This document shows, piece by piece, positions 34,919-43,897 of a stretch of DNA of 64,000 nucleotides. Every line of letters begins with the position of its first letter. The stretch's first letter is position 1. The notes below the pieces were generated by a model. That model did not search any database. It was not told the DNA's origin and worked only from the letters and a program-made list of their open reading frames with translations. Origin of the DNA: Paeniglutamicibacter psychrophenolicus (GTDB taxonomy: Bacteria > Actinomycetota > Actinomycetes > Actinomycetales > Micrococcaceae); assembly GCF_017876575.1 (NCBI RefSeq), contig NZ_JAGIOE010000001.1, positions 3,142,443 through 3,206,442 of the forward strand, in the 5' to 3' direction. Position numbers and translations under genes: made by a program.

Positions 34919-35893
34919 GTGGAAAGCAACTACCCCGAATTCACCGACATCACCACCGTGGCCTGCGTCGGAGTGGGCACCATCGGCGGCGGCTGGGCCG
35001 CCTACTTCCTCTCCCGCGGGTTGGCCGTGCGCGCCTGGGACCCCTCGCCCGACGCGGAGGCGAAGCTGCGCCGGCTCATCGACGCCGCCTGGCCGGCGCT
35101 GAGCGCACTCGGCCTGGCCGAGAACGCGTCCAAGGACAACTTCACCGTCCACGCCGACCTGGCCGAGGCCCTGGCGGGCGTGGGGTTCATCCAGGAAAGC
35201 GCGCCCGAGGACCTTGCGCTGAAGCGGGACCTGCTGGCGCGGATCGCCGCGGCGGCCCCCGGGAACGTGGTCGTCGGCTCCTCCACCTCCGGCTACGGAA
35301 TGACCGAGATGGCCGTCGACGCCGCCGACCCGTCCCGGCTGGTCGTTGGCCACCCGTTCAATCCTCCCTACCTGATCCCGCTCGTCGAGGTCGTTGGCGG
35401 CCGGGCCACCGATGCCAAGGCCACCGAGTGGGCCTCGGGCTGGTACGAGTTCATCGGCAAGTCCGTGATCACCATGGACCGCGAGGTTCCCGGATTCATT
35501 GCCAACCGGCTGCAGGAAGCCCTCTGGCGCGAGGCCCTGCACATGGTCGACAACGGCGAGGCAACCGTGGAACAGATCGACCTGGCCATCACCGACGGAC
35601 CCGGGCTGCGCTGGCCGCTGCAGGGCCCCATGCTGACCTTCCACCTGGCCGGGGGCGAGGGCGGCATGGCCCACATGCTCGACCATTTCGGTCCCTCGCT
35701 GAAGTCCCCCTGGACCCGGCTCGAGGCCCCTGAACTGACGGACAAGCTCCGCAAGGACGTGATCGACGGCTGCGACGACGAGGCCGACGGACGCACCATC
35801 GCCGAGTTGGTCGCCGCCCGCGATGCGGCGATCATTGCCGTGCGCCAGGCGATCGAGGGCATCGGGCAGCCCGGCCGGGAGCGCAACAAGTGA
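34919..35893 (+). CDS. L-carnitine 3-dehydrogenase
   Basis: The 324-residue 3-hydroxyacyl-CoA dehydrogenase-like enzyme begins with VACVGVGTIGGGWAAYFLSRGL (NAD-binding GxGxxG at 18-25), then GHPFNPPYLIPLVEVVGG and FIANRLQEALWREALHMV, matching the L-carnitine dehydrogenase subgroup. It oxidises carnitine to 3-dehydrocarnitine with NAD+. A GTG start lies two bases after the BKACE stop. Its own stop overlaps the thioesterase GTG (GTGA). Downstream genes supply uptake. Confidence 0.9.
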   Translation: MESNYPEFTDITTVACVGVGTIGGGWAAYFLSRGLAVRAWDPSPDAEAKLRRLIDAAWPALSALGLAENASKDNFTVHADLAEALAGVGFIQESAPEDLALKRDLLARIAAAAPGNVVVGSSTSGYGMTEMAVDAADPSRLVVGHPFNPPYLIPLVEVVGGRATDAKATEWASGWYEFIGKSVITMDREVPGFIANRLQEALWREALHMVDNGEATVEQIDLAITDGPGLRWPLQGPMLTFHLAGGEGGMAHMLDHFGPSLKSPWTRLEAPELTDKLRKDVIDGCDDEADGRTIAELVAARDAAIIAVRQAIEGIGQPGRERNK

Positions 35894-36330
35894 GCCTGCC
35901 CCCATACCGCTGCTCCGTGAAGCCCGACTGGATCGACTACAACGGGCACATGTCCGAGGCCTACTACGTGCTGGCCTTCGGGGACGCGACCACCGCTGCC
36001 ATGGACGCGCTGGGCATGGACGAGTCCTACCGCCGCTCCAGCGCCCGCTCCCTCTACACGGTCGAAGCGCATGTTCGCTACCTGCGGGAGGCTTCCCTCG
36101 CCGAGGAGCTCGAAATCACCACCGTCATCGTTGCCGCGGGACCAAAGAAGCTGCACCTGGCCCATGAAATGCGCCGAGGGGCCGAACTCATTGCCACGGA
36201 AGAAGTGCTGGGCCTGCACGTGGACCAGGCCACCGGTAGAACGGTTCCCTTCCCGACCGACATCCTGGGGCGCATCGCCGGACACCAGCACGGAACCCCG
36301 GATTGGAGCGGCCGGTCCATCACAGCCTGA
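35890..36330 (+). CDS. Hotdog thioesterase, probable betainyl-CoA thioesterase
   Basis: The 146-residue single hotdog protein has the active-site motif DWIDYNGHM (Asp16, Asn18, Gly19, His20) followed by YYVLAFGDATTAAM and VEAHVRYLREA, as in 4-hydroxybenzoyl-CoA thioesterase-like enzymes. In carnitine pathways a gene of this type releases glycine betaine from betainyl-CoA. The GTG start overlaps the dehydrogenase stop by four bases. Confidence 0.85.
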   Translation: MSLPPYRCSVKPDWIDYNGHMSEAYYVLAFGDATTAAMDALGMDESYRRSSARSLYTVEAHVRYLREASLAEELEITTVIVAAGPKKLHLAHEMRRGAELIATEEVLGLHVDQATGRTVPFPTDILGRIAGHQHGTPDWSGRSITA

Positions 36331-36364
36331 CCCCGTCGCGCCCTTCACGAGAATCGAGTACGCC

Positions 36365-37966
36365 TTGAATTCCGCTACATCACCATTTGAACGAACGCCG
36401 GGCACCGGGCCCGCACCAAGCCGCCGAGCGCTGCTGGGCGGTGGAGTGGCCCTGGGACTGGGCTTGCTCCTCACCGCGTGCGGTTCGTCCGAGGCCTCGG
36501 TGCTGGAAGCCCCCGCCGGGGAACCGCTGAGGGGAGGATCGCTGCGGGTGGGCCTGGCAGGCGGCGGTGCCGCTGACTCGCTTGATCCCCACTCCCCCGT
36601 CAGCACCACCGACATCGCCCGCGTGGTGAACTTGTACGAATCGCTGCTGTACCGGGACGAGGATTTCGCGCTCAAGCCCCTGCTGGCCCTCAGCGCCGTC
36701 CCGGATGCCACGGCCAGGGTGTGGACCGTGAAGTTGCGGCCCGGGGTGAAGTTCCACGACGGCCGGCCCGTCACCGCCACCGACGTGGCCGCCACCTTTG
36801 CCCGGGTCACCAATCCGGACGATCCCAAGAGCGGGGCCGCTGCCCTCTCGATCCTCGACAAGGTCAAGGTCATCGACGACCTGACCGTCGAGTTCAGGCT
36901 CAACACGCCCAGCGCCACGTTCGATGATTCGCTGGGGCAGTACGCGCTGGGCATCGTCCCGGCGGATTTCGATGTGGCCCACCCCGTCGGCACCGGCCCG
37001 TTCAAGGCCTCCAGCTTCGACCCCGGGCTCCGCTCGGTGTTCGTGCGCAACGACGGCTACTGGCGCGATCAGCAACCGTACCTGGATGAACTGGTCATCC
37101 TGAATTTCTCGGACGACGACGCCATGCTCAATGCCCTGCTGTCCAGCCAGGTCGATGCGATCGGCCAGATCCCGCTGGCCCTGCTGGAAGTCATCGCCGC
37201 CGACCCCAGAATCAGCATCCTGAATTCCGAGACCGGGGCCTGGCTTCCGTTCACGATGCGCATCGACAAGGCGCCCTTCGACGACGTCCGGGTGCGCCAG
37301 GCTTTCCGCTTGGTGGTGGACCGGCAACAAATGATCGAACAGGTGTTGAGCGGCAACGGAGCCTTGGGCAACGACCTCTACGCACCATTCGATCCGGGCT
37401 ATGCCGGCAGCCTGCCCCAACGCACCCAGGACATCGGCAGGGCCAAGGAACTGCTTGCCGAGGCCGGCTACCCCGACGGACTGGACATCGAATTGGTGAC
37501 GGCACCCATCCAGGCCGGTGCCGTGGAAGCGGCCCAGGTGTTCGCCCAGCAAGCCAAGGCGGCAGGGATCCGGGTCAAGATCCGCAGGGTGGACACCACC
37601 ACCTTCTTCGGCGACGACTACCTCTCATGGACCTTCGCCCAGGACTTCTGGTACACCCGCAACTTCCTGCCCCAGGTCAACAACAGTTCGCTGCCCACCA
37701 GTCCGTTCAACGAAACGCATTGGGACGACCCGGAATTCCTGAAGCTTGTCGAGGCCGCCGCCACCGAGGTCGATGAAACCAAGCGCAACGCACTGATCAC
37801 CAAGGCACAGGAGATCGAATACGAGCGCGGCGGATACATCATCTGGGGCCACCCCAACCAGGCGGACGCCTACCAAAAGTACGTGGCTGGGTTGATTCCG
37901 AACAAGACCGGCCTGGCACTGTCCGGATTCGAATTCCGCCGCGCATGGATCGGAGTTACCAAGTGA
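36365..37966 (+). CDS. ABC transporter substrate-binding lipoprotein (SBP_bac_5)
   Basis: The 533-residue protein has a twin-arginine-like SRRALLGGG (Arg20-21), a hydrophobic helix and lipobox LLTAC with lipidated Cys39. The mature part carries YESLLYRDEDFALKPLLA, VWTVKLRPGVKFHDGRPVTA and VGTGPFK, the dipeptide/oligopeptide-binding family signature. It starts at TTG 36365, 34 bases after the thioesterase. The family binds peptides, nickel, and also opines and quaternary-amine derivatives, so an acylcarnitine-like ligand is reasonable but inferred. Confidence 0.9.
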   Translation: MNSATSPFERTPGTGPAPSRRALLGGGVALGLGLLLTACGSSEASVLEAPAGEPLRGGSLRVGLAGGGAADSLDPHSPVSTTDIARVVNLYESLLYRDEDFALKPLLALSAVPDATARVWTVKLRPGVKFHDGRPVTATDVAATFARVTNPDDPKSGAAALSILDKVKVIDDLTVEFRLNTPSATFDDSLGQYALGIVPADFDVAHPVGTGPFKASSFDPGLRSVFVRNDGYWRDQQPYLDELVILNFSDDDAMLNALLSSQVDAIGQIPLALLEVIAADPRISILNSETGAWLPFTMRIDKAPFDDVRVRQAFRLVVDRQQMIEQVLSGNGALGNDLYAPFDPGYAGSLPQRTQDIGRAKELLAEAGYPDGLDIELVTAPIQAGAVEAAQVFAQQAKAAGIRVKIRRVDTTTFFGDDYLSWTFAQDFWYTRNFLPQVNNSSLPTSPFNETHWDDPEFLKLVEAAATEVDETKRNALITKAQEIEYERGGYIIWGHPNQADAYQKYVAGLIPNKTGLALSGFEFRRAWIGVTK

Positions 37967-38922
37967 TCACCCGAATGATAGCCAAACGGCTGCTGGTCAG
38001 CCTGATCATCCTCTTCATCGTTTCAGTGCTGGTGTTTGTGGCAACGCTGCTGCTGCCCGGCGACCCGGCCCAGGCCATCCTGGGCCAGCAGGCCACCCCC
38101 GAACGGCTGGCCGCACTGCGCGAGCAGATGAACCTCAACGACCCGGTCTTCGTCAGGTACTTCACCTGGCTCGGCGGCCTGTTCACCGGAAACCTCGGAT
38201 ATTCGGCAGCCACCGGCGGTCCCGTCACCGCACTGCTGGCCGACCGCATCCAATCCTCGCTGGTGCTGATGGGCCTGGCCGCACTAATTTCCATTCCGGT
38301 CGGCATCATCGTTGGCACCTTCTCCGCCCTGAAGCGTGGGCGCGCCTTTGACAACGCCACCACCGGCGTTTCACTGGTGCTGGCTTCACTGCCCGAATTC
38401 GTGATCGGCATCGGGCTGGTTGCGTTGTTCTCGACCTCCGTGTTCAAGATCCTTCCCTCGGTGACCATGGCACCGCCCGGCGAGGCGGTGTGGAACTATC
38501 CGGTGCAGCTGGTGCTGCCCACCATCACCCTCGCCCTGGTGGTGACCCCGTACATTGTCCGGATGATGCGCGCCACCATGCTTGAGGTCCTCGATTCCGG
38601 GTTCGTGGAGATGGCACGCCTCAAGGGTGTGCCCGAGCGCCAGGTGGTGCTGCGGCACGCGGTGCCGCACGCATTGGCCCCGGTCGCGCAGGTCATCGCG
38701 ATCCAGCTGGCCTGGATGGCCGGCGGCGTGGTCGTGATCGAATTCCTCTTCAGGTACCCCGGCATCGGCCAGGCCCTGGTGGATGCGGTCGCCAACCGCG
38801 ACGTGCAGGTGGTGCAGGCGCTGTCCATCCTGATTGCCGCGGCCTACATCGTGGTCAACCTGCTGGCCGATTTGGTGGGAATCTTCACGAATCCGAAACT
38901 ACGCACGGAGAAAGCCGCATGA
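37963..38922 (+). CDS. ABC transporter permease (DppB type)
   Basis: The 319-residue permease has six predicted helices, an N-terminal LLVSLIILFIVSVLVFVATLLLPGDPAQ segment and the ATPase-contact loop EMARLKGVPERQVVLRHAVPHAL. A GTG start overlaps the binding-protein stop (GTGA). It forms the channel together with the next gene. Confidence 0.92.
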   Translation: MITRMIAKRLLVSLIILFIVSVLVFVATLLLPGDPAQAILGQQATPERLAALREQMNLNDPVFVRYFTWLGGLFTGNLGYSAATGGPVTALLADRIQSSLVLMGLAALISIPVGIIVGTFSALKRGRAFDNATTGVSLVLASLPEFVIGIGLVALFSTSVFKILPSVTMAPPGEAVWNYPVQLVLPTITLALVVTPYIVRMMRATMLEVLDSGFVEMARLKGVPERQVVLRHAVPHALAPVAQVIAIQLAWMAGGVVVIEFLFRYPGIGQALVDAVANRDVQVVQALSILIAAAYIVVNLLADLVGIFTNPKLRTEKAA

Positions 38923-39800
38923 GCACCGTCGATAATGCAGTTGAACAGGGCGTTGCCGTCTCCCGCCCGCCGCGGCTCCTGGCGCGGATGATGCGCCAGC
39001 GGCAAGCCAAGGTCGGCATGGTCCTGACCCTGGCCGTGCTGCTGGTCGCCCTGGCCGGGCCGCTGCTGCTGCCCTGGCTGACCGGGCACACCAGCACCGA
39101 GTTCACGGGGCGCCCGTTCACGGACACGGGAATGTTCGGAACCGACAACCTGGGGCGGGATGTGCTCTCGCGCTTCCTGGACGGCGGGTTGCGACTGATC
39201 ATCTATGCGGCGCTTGCCACCGCGCTGGGCATGGTCGTCGGGGTTGCCGTGGGCATGACCGCTGCCTATTCCCGCGGCCGGGTCGATGCACTGATCATGC
39301 GCGGCAACGACGTGCTGCTGGCCCTGCCGCAGCTGGTCTTCGCACTGCTGGCCATCACCGTCCTCGGCCCGCAGGGCTGGGTGCTCGTGGTGGTCATCGG
39401 GATCACCCACGCCCCGCGCATTGCCCGGGTCACCCGTTCGGCCACCGCGTCGGTGATCACCGAGGACTACATCCGTGCCAGTGAAATGTACGCGGCTCCG
39501 AAGTGGAAGATCCTGCTCACCGAGGTCCTGCCCAATATCACCGGTCCGCTGATGGTCGAACTCGGGTTGCGCATGACCTACTCGATCGGCTTTGTGGCTG
39601 CGCTGTCCTTCCTTGGACTGGGCATGCAACCGCCCACCGCGGACTGGGGGCTGATGATCAACGAAAGCCGGATCGCGCTTGTGGTCCAGCCCTGGGGCGT
39701 GCTCCTGCCCGTTGCGGCCATCGCCGTGCTGACCGTGGGAACCAACCTCCTGACCGACTCGCTCGCGCGGGCCTCGGCCAACATGAATGCGGGGAACTGA
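38919..39800 (+). CDS. ABC transporter permease (DppC type)
   Basis: The 293-residue permease has six helices, the DppC landmark FGTDNLGRDVLSRFLDG near 74-90 and the EAA-type loop YIRASEMYAAPKWKILLTEVLPN. It overlaps the DppB-type gene by four bases (ATGA). An N-terminal charged tail precedes the first helix at about 32-53. Confidence 0.92.
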   Translation: MSTVDNAVEQGVAVSRPPRLLARMMRQRQAKVGMVLTLAVLLVALAGPLLLPWLTGHTSTEFTGRPFTDTGMFGTDNLGRDVLSRFLDGGLRLIIYAALATALGMVVGVAVGMTAAYSRGRVDALIMRGNDVLLALPQLVFALLAITVLGPQGWVLVVVIGITHAPRIARVTRSATASVITEDYIRASEMYAAPKWKILLTEVLPNITGPLMVELGLRMTYSIGFVAALSFLGLGMQPPTADWGLMINESRIALVVQPWGVLLPVAAIAVLTVGTNLLTDSLARASANMNAGN

Positions 39801-39802
39801 GC

Positions 39803-41539
39803 ATGAGCACCAACACCATTGAAGCCGAGGTCACCACCAGTGCACTGTGCGCCACCGACCTGCGGGTGGAAACCGAAGCCGGGGTGGAAATCCTGCACGG
39901 GATCAGCTTCACCCTGCAGCCCGGGCGCATCCTGGCCCTGGTCGGCGAATCCGGCTCGGGCAAGACCACCGCGGGACTCGCCTGCATGGGGCATTTCCGG
40001 CAGGGGCTGGCCAAGGGCACCGGGACGGTGTCCCTGGGGGACGGGGAAACGGGAAACATCCTGGATTTGCCGGATCACCAATTGCGGCGCTTGCGCGGCA
40101 AAACCATCTCCTACGTGCCCCAGGACCCGGCGCTGTCGCTGAACCCGTCCATGCGCATCGGCGAGCAGATTGCCGAGACCCTGCGCGTGCACCAAATCGG
40201 TGCCACCGATTCCGAACGCCGGCTGCGGGTTGCCGAGGTCCTGGCCGAGGTTGGACTGTCCAACGACCGCGCCTACCAGCGTCGCTATCCCCACCAGCTT
40301 TCGGGCGGTCAGCAGCAGCGCGTGGGCATTGCCATGGCCTTCGCCTGCCGCCCGTCGGTGATTGTGCTCGACGAGCCGACCACCGGCCTGGACGTCACCA
40401 CCCAGGCCGTGGTGCTGCAAACAATCGACGAATTGGCCGAACGGCACCAGGTTGCGGGGCTCTACATCACCCACGATTTGGCCGTGGTGGCGCAGATCGC
40501 CGACGAGGTCGCCGTCATGCTCGAGGGCGACATCGTGGAGCACGGGGACACCGACCAGGTGCTCTATTCTCCGCGGCACCGTTACACCCGCAGGCTTCTT
40601 GCCGCGGTTCCCGACCTGGCCGGCAAACGCCGGGTGGGCCAGGTGGAGGCAATCACCGGCGAACAGCCGCTGGTCGTCCCCGGCCCGCACGGTGTCCCGG
40701 ACACCACCGGCGCCATATCCCAGGTTGATGACGCCAAGCTGTTGACCGGCACCGGGCCCCGGGAAACCCCTGCTGCGGCTGATCCGCAGCCACTGATGCG
40801 CGTGCGCGACCTGTCCCTCTCATACGGGGAACACAAGGTCCTGGACGGGATCGGCTTCCAGCTGCTCGAAGGCGAGTCAATGATGCTGCTGGGCGAGTCG
40901 GGGTCGGGCAAGACCACGCTCTCTCGCTGCGTGGCGGGACTCAATGACGAATACACCGGCTCGATCGAGCTGTTCGGCGAGGAACTGGCCACCGGCACGA
41001 GGGCACGTTCCCCCGAGGACCGCCGCCGGATCCAGTACGTTTTCCAGTCGCCGTTCTCCTCGTTGAACCCGCGCCGGACGATTGCCGAGTCAGTGGGCGT
41101 CCCGTTGCAGATGTCCGGAATCAGCGACAAGCGCAAGCGCCGCGCACTGGTGCTCGAAGCCCTGGACCAGGTCAAGCTCGGCGAACGCTTCATGGAGCGC
41201 CGCCCCGGGGACCTCAGCGGCGGTGAACGCCAGCGTGCGGCGATTGCCCGCGCCCTGGTCAACGCCCCCTCGCTGCTGGTCTGCGACGAGATCACCAGCG
41301 CCCTGGATGTCTCGGTGCAGGCCTCGATACTGGATCTGTTGCGCACGCTGCAGACGGACCACAACATGTCGATGCTCATTGTCACCCACAACATTGCCCT
41401 GGCCCGGCACATTTCCCAGCGTCTGGCGGTCCTGCAAAAGGGCAAGATCGTGGACATCGGAACCACCGACGATGTCCTGGACAACCCGCAGCACCGCTAC
41501 ACCCAGGAACTGCTGGCCAACGTCCCGACATTCAAGTGA
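39803..41539 (+). CDS. Fused dual ABC ATPase (DppD-DppF type)
   Basis: The 578-residue protein contains two complete ATPase domains: first Walker A GESGSGKTT at 48-56, signature LSGGQQQR near 168 and Walker B VIVLDEPT; second Walker A near 364, signature LSGGERQR near 472 and Walker B LLVCDEIT. Each half carries H-loops (THDLAVV, THNIALA). Instead of separate D and F subunits, one chain energises the importer. The start is two bases after the permease stop. Confidence 0.92.
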   Translation: MSTNTIEAEVTTSALCATDLRVETEAGVEILHGISFTLQPGRILALVGESGSGKTTAGLACMGHFRQGLAKGTGTVSLGDGETGNILDLPDHQLRRLRGKTISYVPQDPALSLNPSMRIGEQIAETLRVHQIGATDSERRLRVAEVLAEVGLSNDRAYQRRYPHQLSGGQQQRVGIAMAFACRPSVIVLDEPTTGLDVTTQAVVLQTIDELAERHQVAGLYITHDLAVVAQIADEVAVMLEGDIVEHGDTDQVLYSPRHRYTRRLLAAVPDLAGKRRVGQVEAITGEQPLVVPGPHGVPDTTGAISQVDDAKLLTGTGPRETPAAADPQPLMRVRDLSLSYGEHKVLDGIGFQLLEGESMMLLGESGSGKTTLSRCVAGLNDEYTGSIELFGEELATGTRARSPEDRRRIQYVFQSPFSSLNPRRTIAESVGVPLQMSGISDKRKRRALVLEALDQVKLGERFMERRPGDLSGGERQRAAIARALVNAPSLLVCDEITSALDVSVQASILDLLRTLQTDHNMSMLIVTHNIALARHISQRLAVLQKGKIVDIGTTDDVLDNPQHRYTQELLANVPTFK

Positions 41540-41547
41540 GGAACACC

Positions 41548-42726
41548 ATGAATGAACCACGTGAAAAGCCCTTTGCCGGCCACAACGACGGATTGCCCCA
41601 GGCCGGGTTCGAGATGCTGTCTGGGGTCTTCGAGCGGCATCTGGCGGCCGCGGAAGGCGGCATGGCACTGTGCGTGTACCGCGAGGGCCTGCCCCTGGCC
41701 CGCTTCTACGGAGGCACCACCGTCAGGGAAGGCGACTCCCCCGCCGCAGGCACCGGATTCTCGCGCCCTTGGACGGATTCAACGATGGCTGTCTTGTTTT
41801 CCGGGACCAAGGGCCTGATGGCCACCATCGCCGCGATATTGATTGACCGCCGGCTGCTGGACCCGGACGCCACCGTGGCCACCTACTGGCCTGAATTCGC
41901 CGCGGCCGGGAAGCAGGACGCCACCGTCGCCCACATCCTGGGCCACACCGTGGGACTGGTCTACGTCGATCCGGATCCAGGGCCCGGAACCCGCTACGAG
42001 AACCGGAAAATCGCAGGGGTCCTGGCCGACCAGGCTCCGCTGTGGGCACCCGGGACCAAGGTCGCCTACCACGCGCTGACCTACGGCTACCTGGTGGCGG
42101 AGCTGTTCTTCCGCATCACCGGCAAGGGGCCCGGGCAACTGGTGCGCGAACTGCTGGCCGAGCCTCTGGGACTCGACCTGCACTTGGGGCTCCCCGAGGA
42201 GCTTGACCCGAGGGTCGCCACCATATTCCGCGACGGGAACTACGCGATCTCGACATTCCTGCAGGACCCGGAACGCCGCAAGATCGTGGACCGGATGTAC
42301 GCCGGCTCGTTGACCGGAGCCGATGACCCGTTCAACTCCGTGGCCATGCGGCGTGCCGAAATGGCCGCCGGCGGGGCCATCGCCACCGCCGACGCCATGG
42401 CCTCGCTGTATTCCCACTTGGCGGCACCGGAGTCCCCCCTGGTTTCTGCCCACGCGCTGGCCACCTCTATCGCGACCTGGTCCGAGGGCGTGGATGCGGT
42501 CAACGACCGCCCGCTGCGCTTCGGGCTTGGCTTCGAGCTGGCCGATCCGCTGGGGACCTACGGTCCGGTCACCCCGGCCTTCGGCCATTCCGGAGCCGGA
42601 GGCGGGTTGCACGGGGCATGGACCGAGAAGAACATTGGCTTTTCGTTTTTGACCAACGAAATGCTTGCAGAGGATCAGGACCGCCGGGCCAAGGACCTGC
42701 TGGGGGCCCTGGCCCGCACGGTGTAA
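41548..42726 (+). CDS. Cytosolic serine hydrolase (beta-lactamase/EstB-like)
   Basis: The 392-residue penicillin-binding-like hydrolase has nucleophile Ser85 in SGTKG (SxxK), a YHALTYGYLV second motif, and HSGAGGG near 350 as the third. No signal peptide is present, so it acts inside the cell. GAGGAAC precedes ATG 41548, nine bases after the ATPase. As the last gene of the carnitine operon it may hydrolyse an imported ester such as an acylcarnitine. That substrate is my inference; family members also cleave other esters or D-peptides. Confidence 0.85.
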   Translation: MNEPREKPFAGHNDGLPQAGFEMLSGVFERHLAAAEGGMALCVYREGLPLARFYGGTTVREGDSPAAGTGFSRPWTDSTMAVLFSGTKGLMATIAAILIDRRLLDPDATVATYWPEFAAAGKQDATVAHILGHTVGLVYVDPDPGPGTRYENRKIAGVLADQAPLWAPGTKVAYHALTYGYLVAELFFRITGKGPGQLVRELLAEPLGLDLHLGLPEELDPRVATIFRDGNYAISTFLQDPERRKIVDRMYAGSLTGADDPFNSVAMRRAEMAAGGAIATADAMASLYSHLAAPESPLVSAHALATSIATWSEGVDAVNDRPLRFGLGFELADPLGTYGPVTPAFGHSGAGGGLHGAWTEKNIGFSFLTNEMLAEDQDRRAKDLLGALARTV

Positions 42727-42737
42727 GTCCATCCGCT

Positions 42738-42771
42738 GCGCCCCGGAGCTCCGGGAAGGTTCCCGGGGCGC
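42738..42771. terminator. Terminator at the end of the carnitine operon
   Basis: GCGCCCCGG (42738-42746) pairs with CCGGGGCGC (42763-42771), with an inner CCGGG/CCCGG possible in the loop. It lies 12 bases after the hydrolase stop, between convergent genes. Confidence 0.7.
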
Positions 42772-42824
42772 GGCTTCATGCCCGACCGGTGCCGCGGAGC
42801 TTCCGTGGATGCGCTTCCCCATTC

Positions 42825-43787
42825 CTATGCGACGGGTGCACCGGCCCGCAGGGAAGCCACCGCTTCCTCCGTTTCCTCCTGGATGAGGTCGGCGTTGACC
42901 ATGGCACCGACCCGCAGCCCGTCGGCTGCGGCCATCATCACCTGTGCCATCGGATCCCGCGTGTTGCCCGCCGCCCACAGGCCCGGAATTTCGGTCTTGC
43001 CCGTTTCATCGGCGACCACGTAGGTGCCGATCCCCGAGGGATGCGCCGCGGCCGCCAGGCCCACGCCCGCAAGGGCCGCGGTCCCGGCAGCGAAGTGCGG
43101 CATGACCACCAGCGCGTCGGCAGCGAGCTCGCCACCGTCCCGGAAGACCAGGTGCGTCAGGTGGGTGTCGTTGCCGCGCACGCCGGTGACTTCGCGTTGC
43201 ACCACCGCTATGCCTCGCGCATCCAGCTTTTCCCGCTCCGCCGGCTCGATTTCCCGATCCGGCGTCGTGAATACGGTGACGCGGTCACTCAGCTGCCGGA
43301 ACATCAGGGCCTGGTGGACGGCAAACTGGCTGTCGAGCACGGCTATGTCCCGGTCCCTGACCTCCCAGCCGTGGCAATAGGGGCAGTGCAGCGCGTTCTT
43401 GCCCCAATAGGCTTCCAGCCCCGCTACCTCGGGCAGCGTGTCGCTGACGCCGGTGGCGAGGATGATGCGGCGGGCCACAAGCGCCTCCCCGCCATCCAAT
43501 TCGATGGTGAAGCCCTGCCCGTCACGGTGGGTTGCAGTAGCCAGGGCGTTGCGGAAGTCCACACCGTATGCCTCAGCTTCCGCCCGGCCGAGGTCCAGCA
43601 GCTCGCGCGGCGGTGTGCCATCGCGCGTGAGGAAGTTATGCACACCTTCTGCCGGGGCGTTGCGTGGTTCCCCGGCATCAATGACGACGACGCGCCTGCG
43701 TGAGCGTCCCAGTGCCTGAGCGGCGGCAAGTCCCGCCGCTCCCCCGCCAATGATTGCCACGTCGTATATCGGTTGCATCGTGTCCAT
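42825..43787 (-). CDS. Thioredoxin reductase-like FAD/NAD(P) oxidoreductase
   Basis: The 320-residue flavoprotein has an FAD dinucleotide-binding GGGAAG (14-19), redox-active-looking CPYC (135-138, HCPYCHGWEV) and the late GLWAAGNTRDPMAQVMMAAADG FAD motif. The second NAD(P) domain is shortened relative to TrxB. This subgroup occurs beside XRE-cupin regulators and is annotated as a thioredoxin reductase or pyridine-nucleotide disulfide oxidoreductase; its partner is unknown. AAGGAG precedes ATG 43787. Divergent from the XRE-cupin gene. Confidence 0.88.
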   Translation of the reverse strand: MDTMQPIYDVAIIGGGAAGLAAAQALGRSRRRVVVIDAGEPRNAPAEGVHNFLTRDGTPPRELLDLGRAEAEAYGVDFRNALATATHRDGQGFTIELDGGEALVARRIILATGVSDTLPEVAGLEAYWGKNALHCPYCHGWEVRDRDIAVLDSQFAVHQALMFRQLSDRVTVFTTPDREIEPAEREKLDARGIAVVQREVTGVRGNDTHLTHLVFRDGGELAADALVVMPHFAAGTAALAGVGLAAAAHPSGIGTYVVADETGKTEIPGLWAAGNTRDPMAQVMMAAADGLRVGAMVNADLIQEETEEAVASLRAGAPVA

Positions 43788-43870
43788 GCTCCATGCTCCT
43801 TGGTCCTGCCGCACGGCTGGTTCCGTGCGCACAACCAACGATGTACCCACAACTCCCCCAACTGCAAAGT

Positions 43871-43891
43871 ATTTTGCTGTTATGGCAAAAT
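43871..43891. promoter_or_regulatory. 7-7-7 inverted repeat, candidate XRE-cupin operator
   Basis: ATTTTGC (43871-43877) and GCAAAAT (43885-43891) are exact inverted repeats with a seven-base spacer. The right arm ends seven bases before the XRE-cupin ATG and overlaps its leader. A bound dimer would block that gene and could control the divergent flavoprotein. Confidence 0.6.
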
Positions 43892-43897
43892 GGGAGC

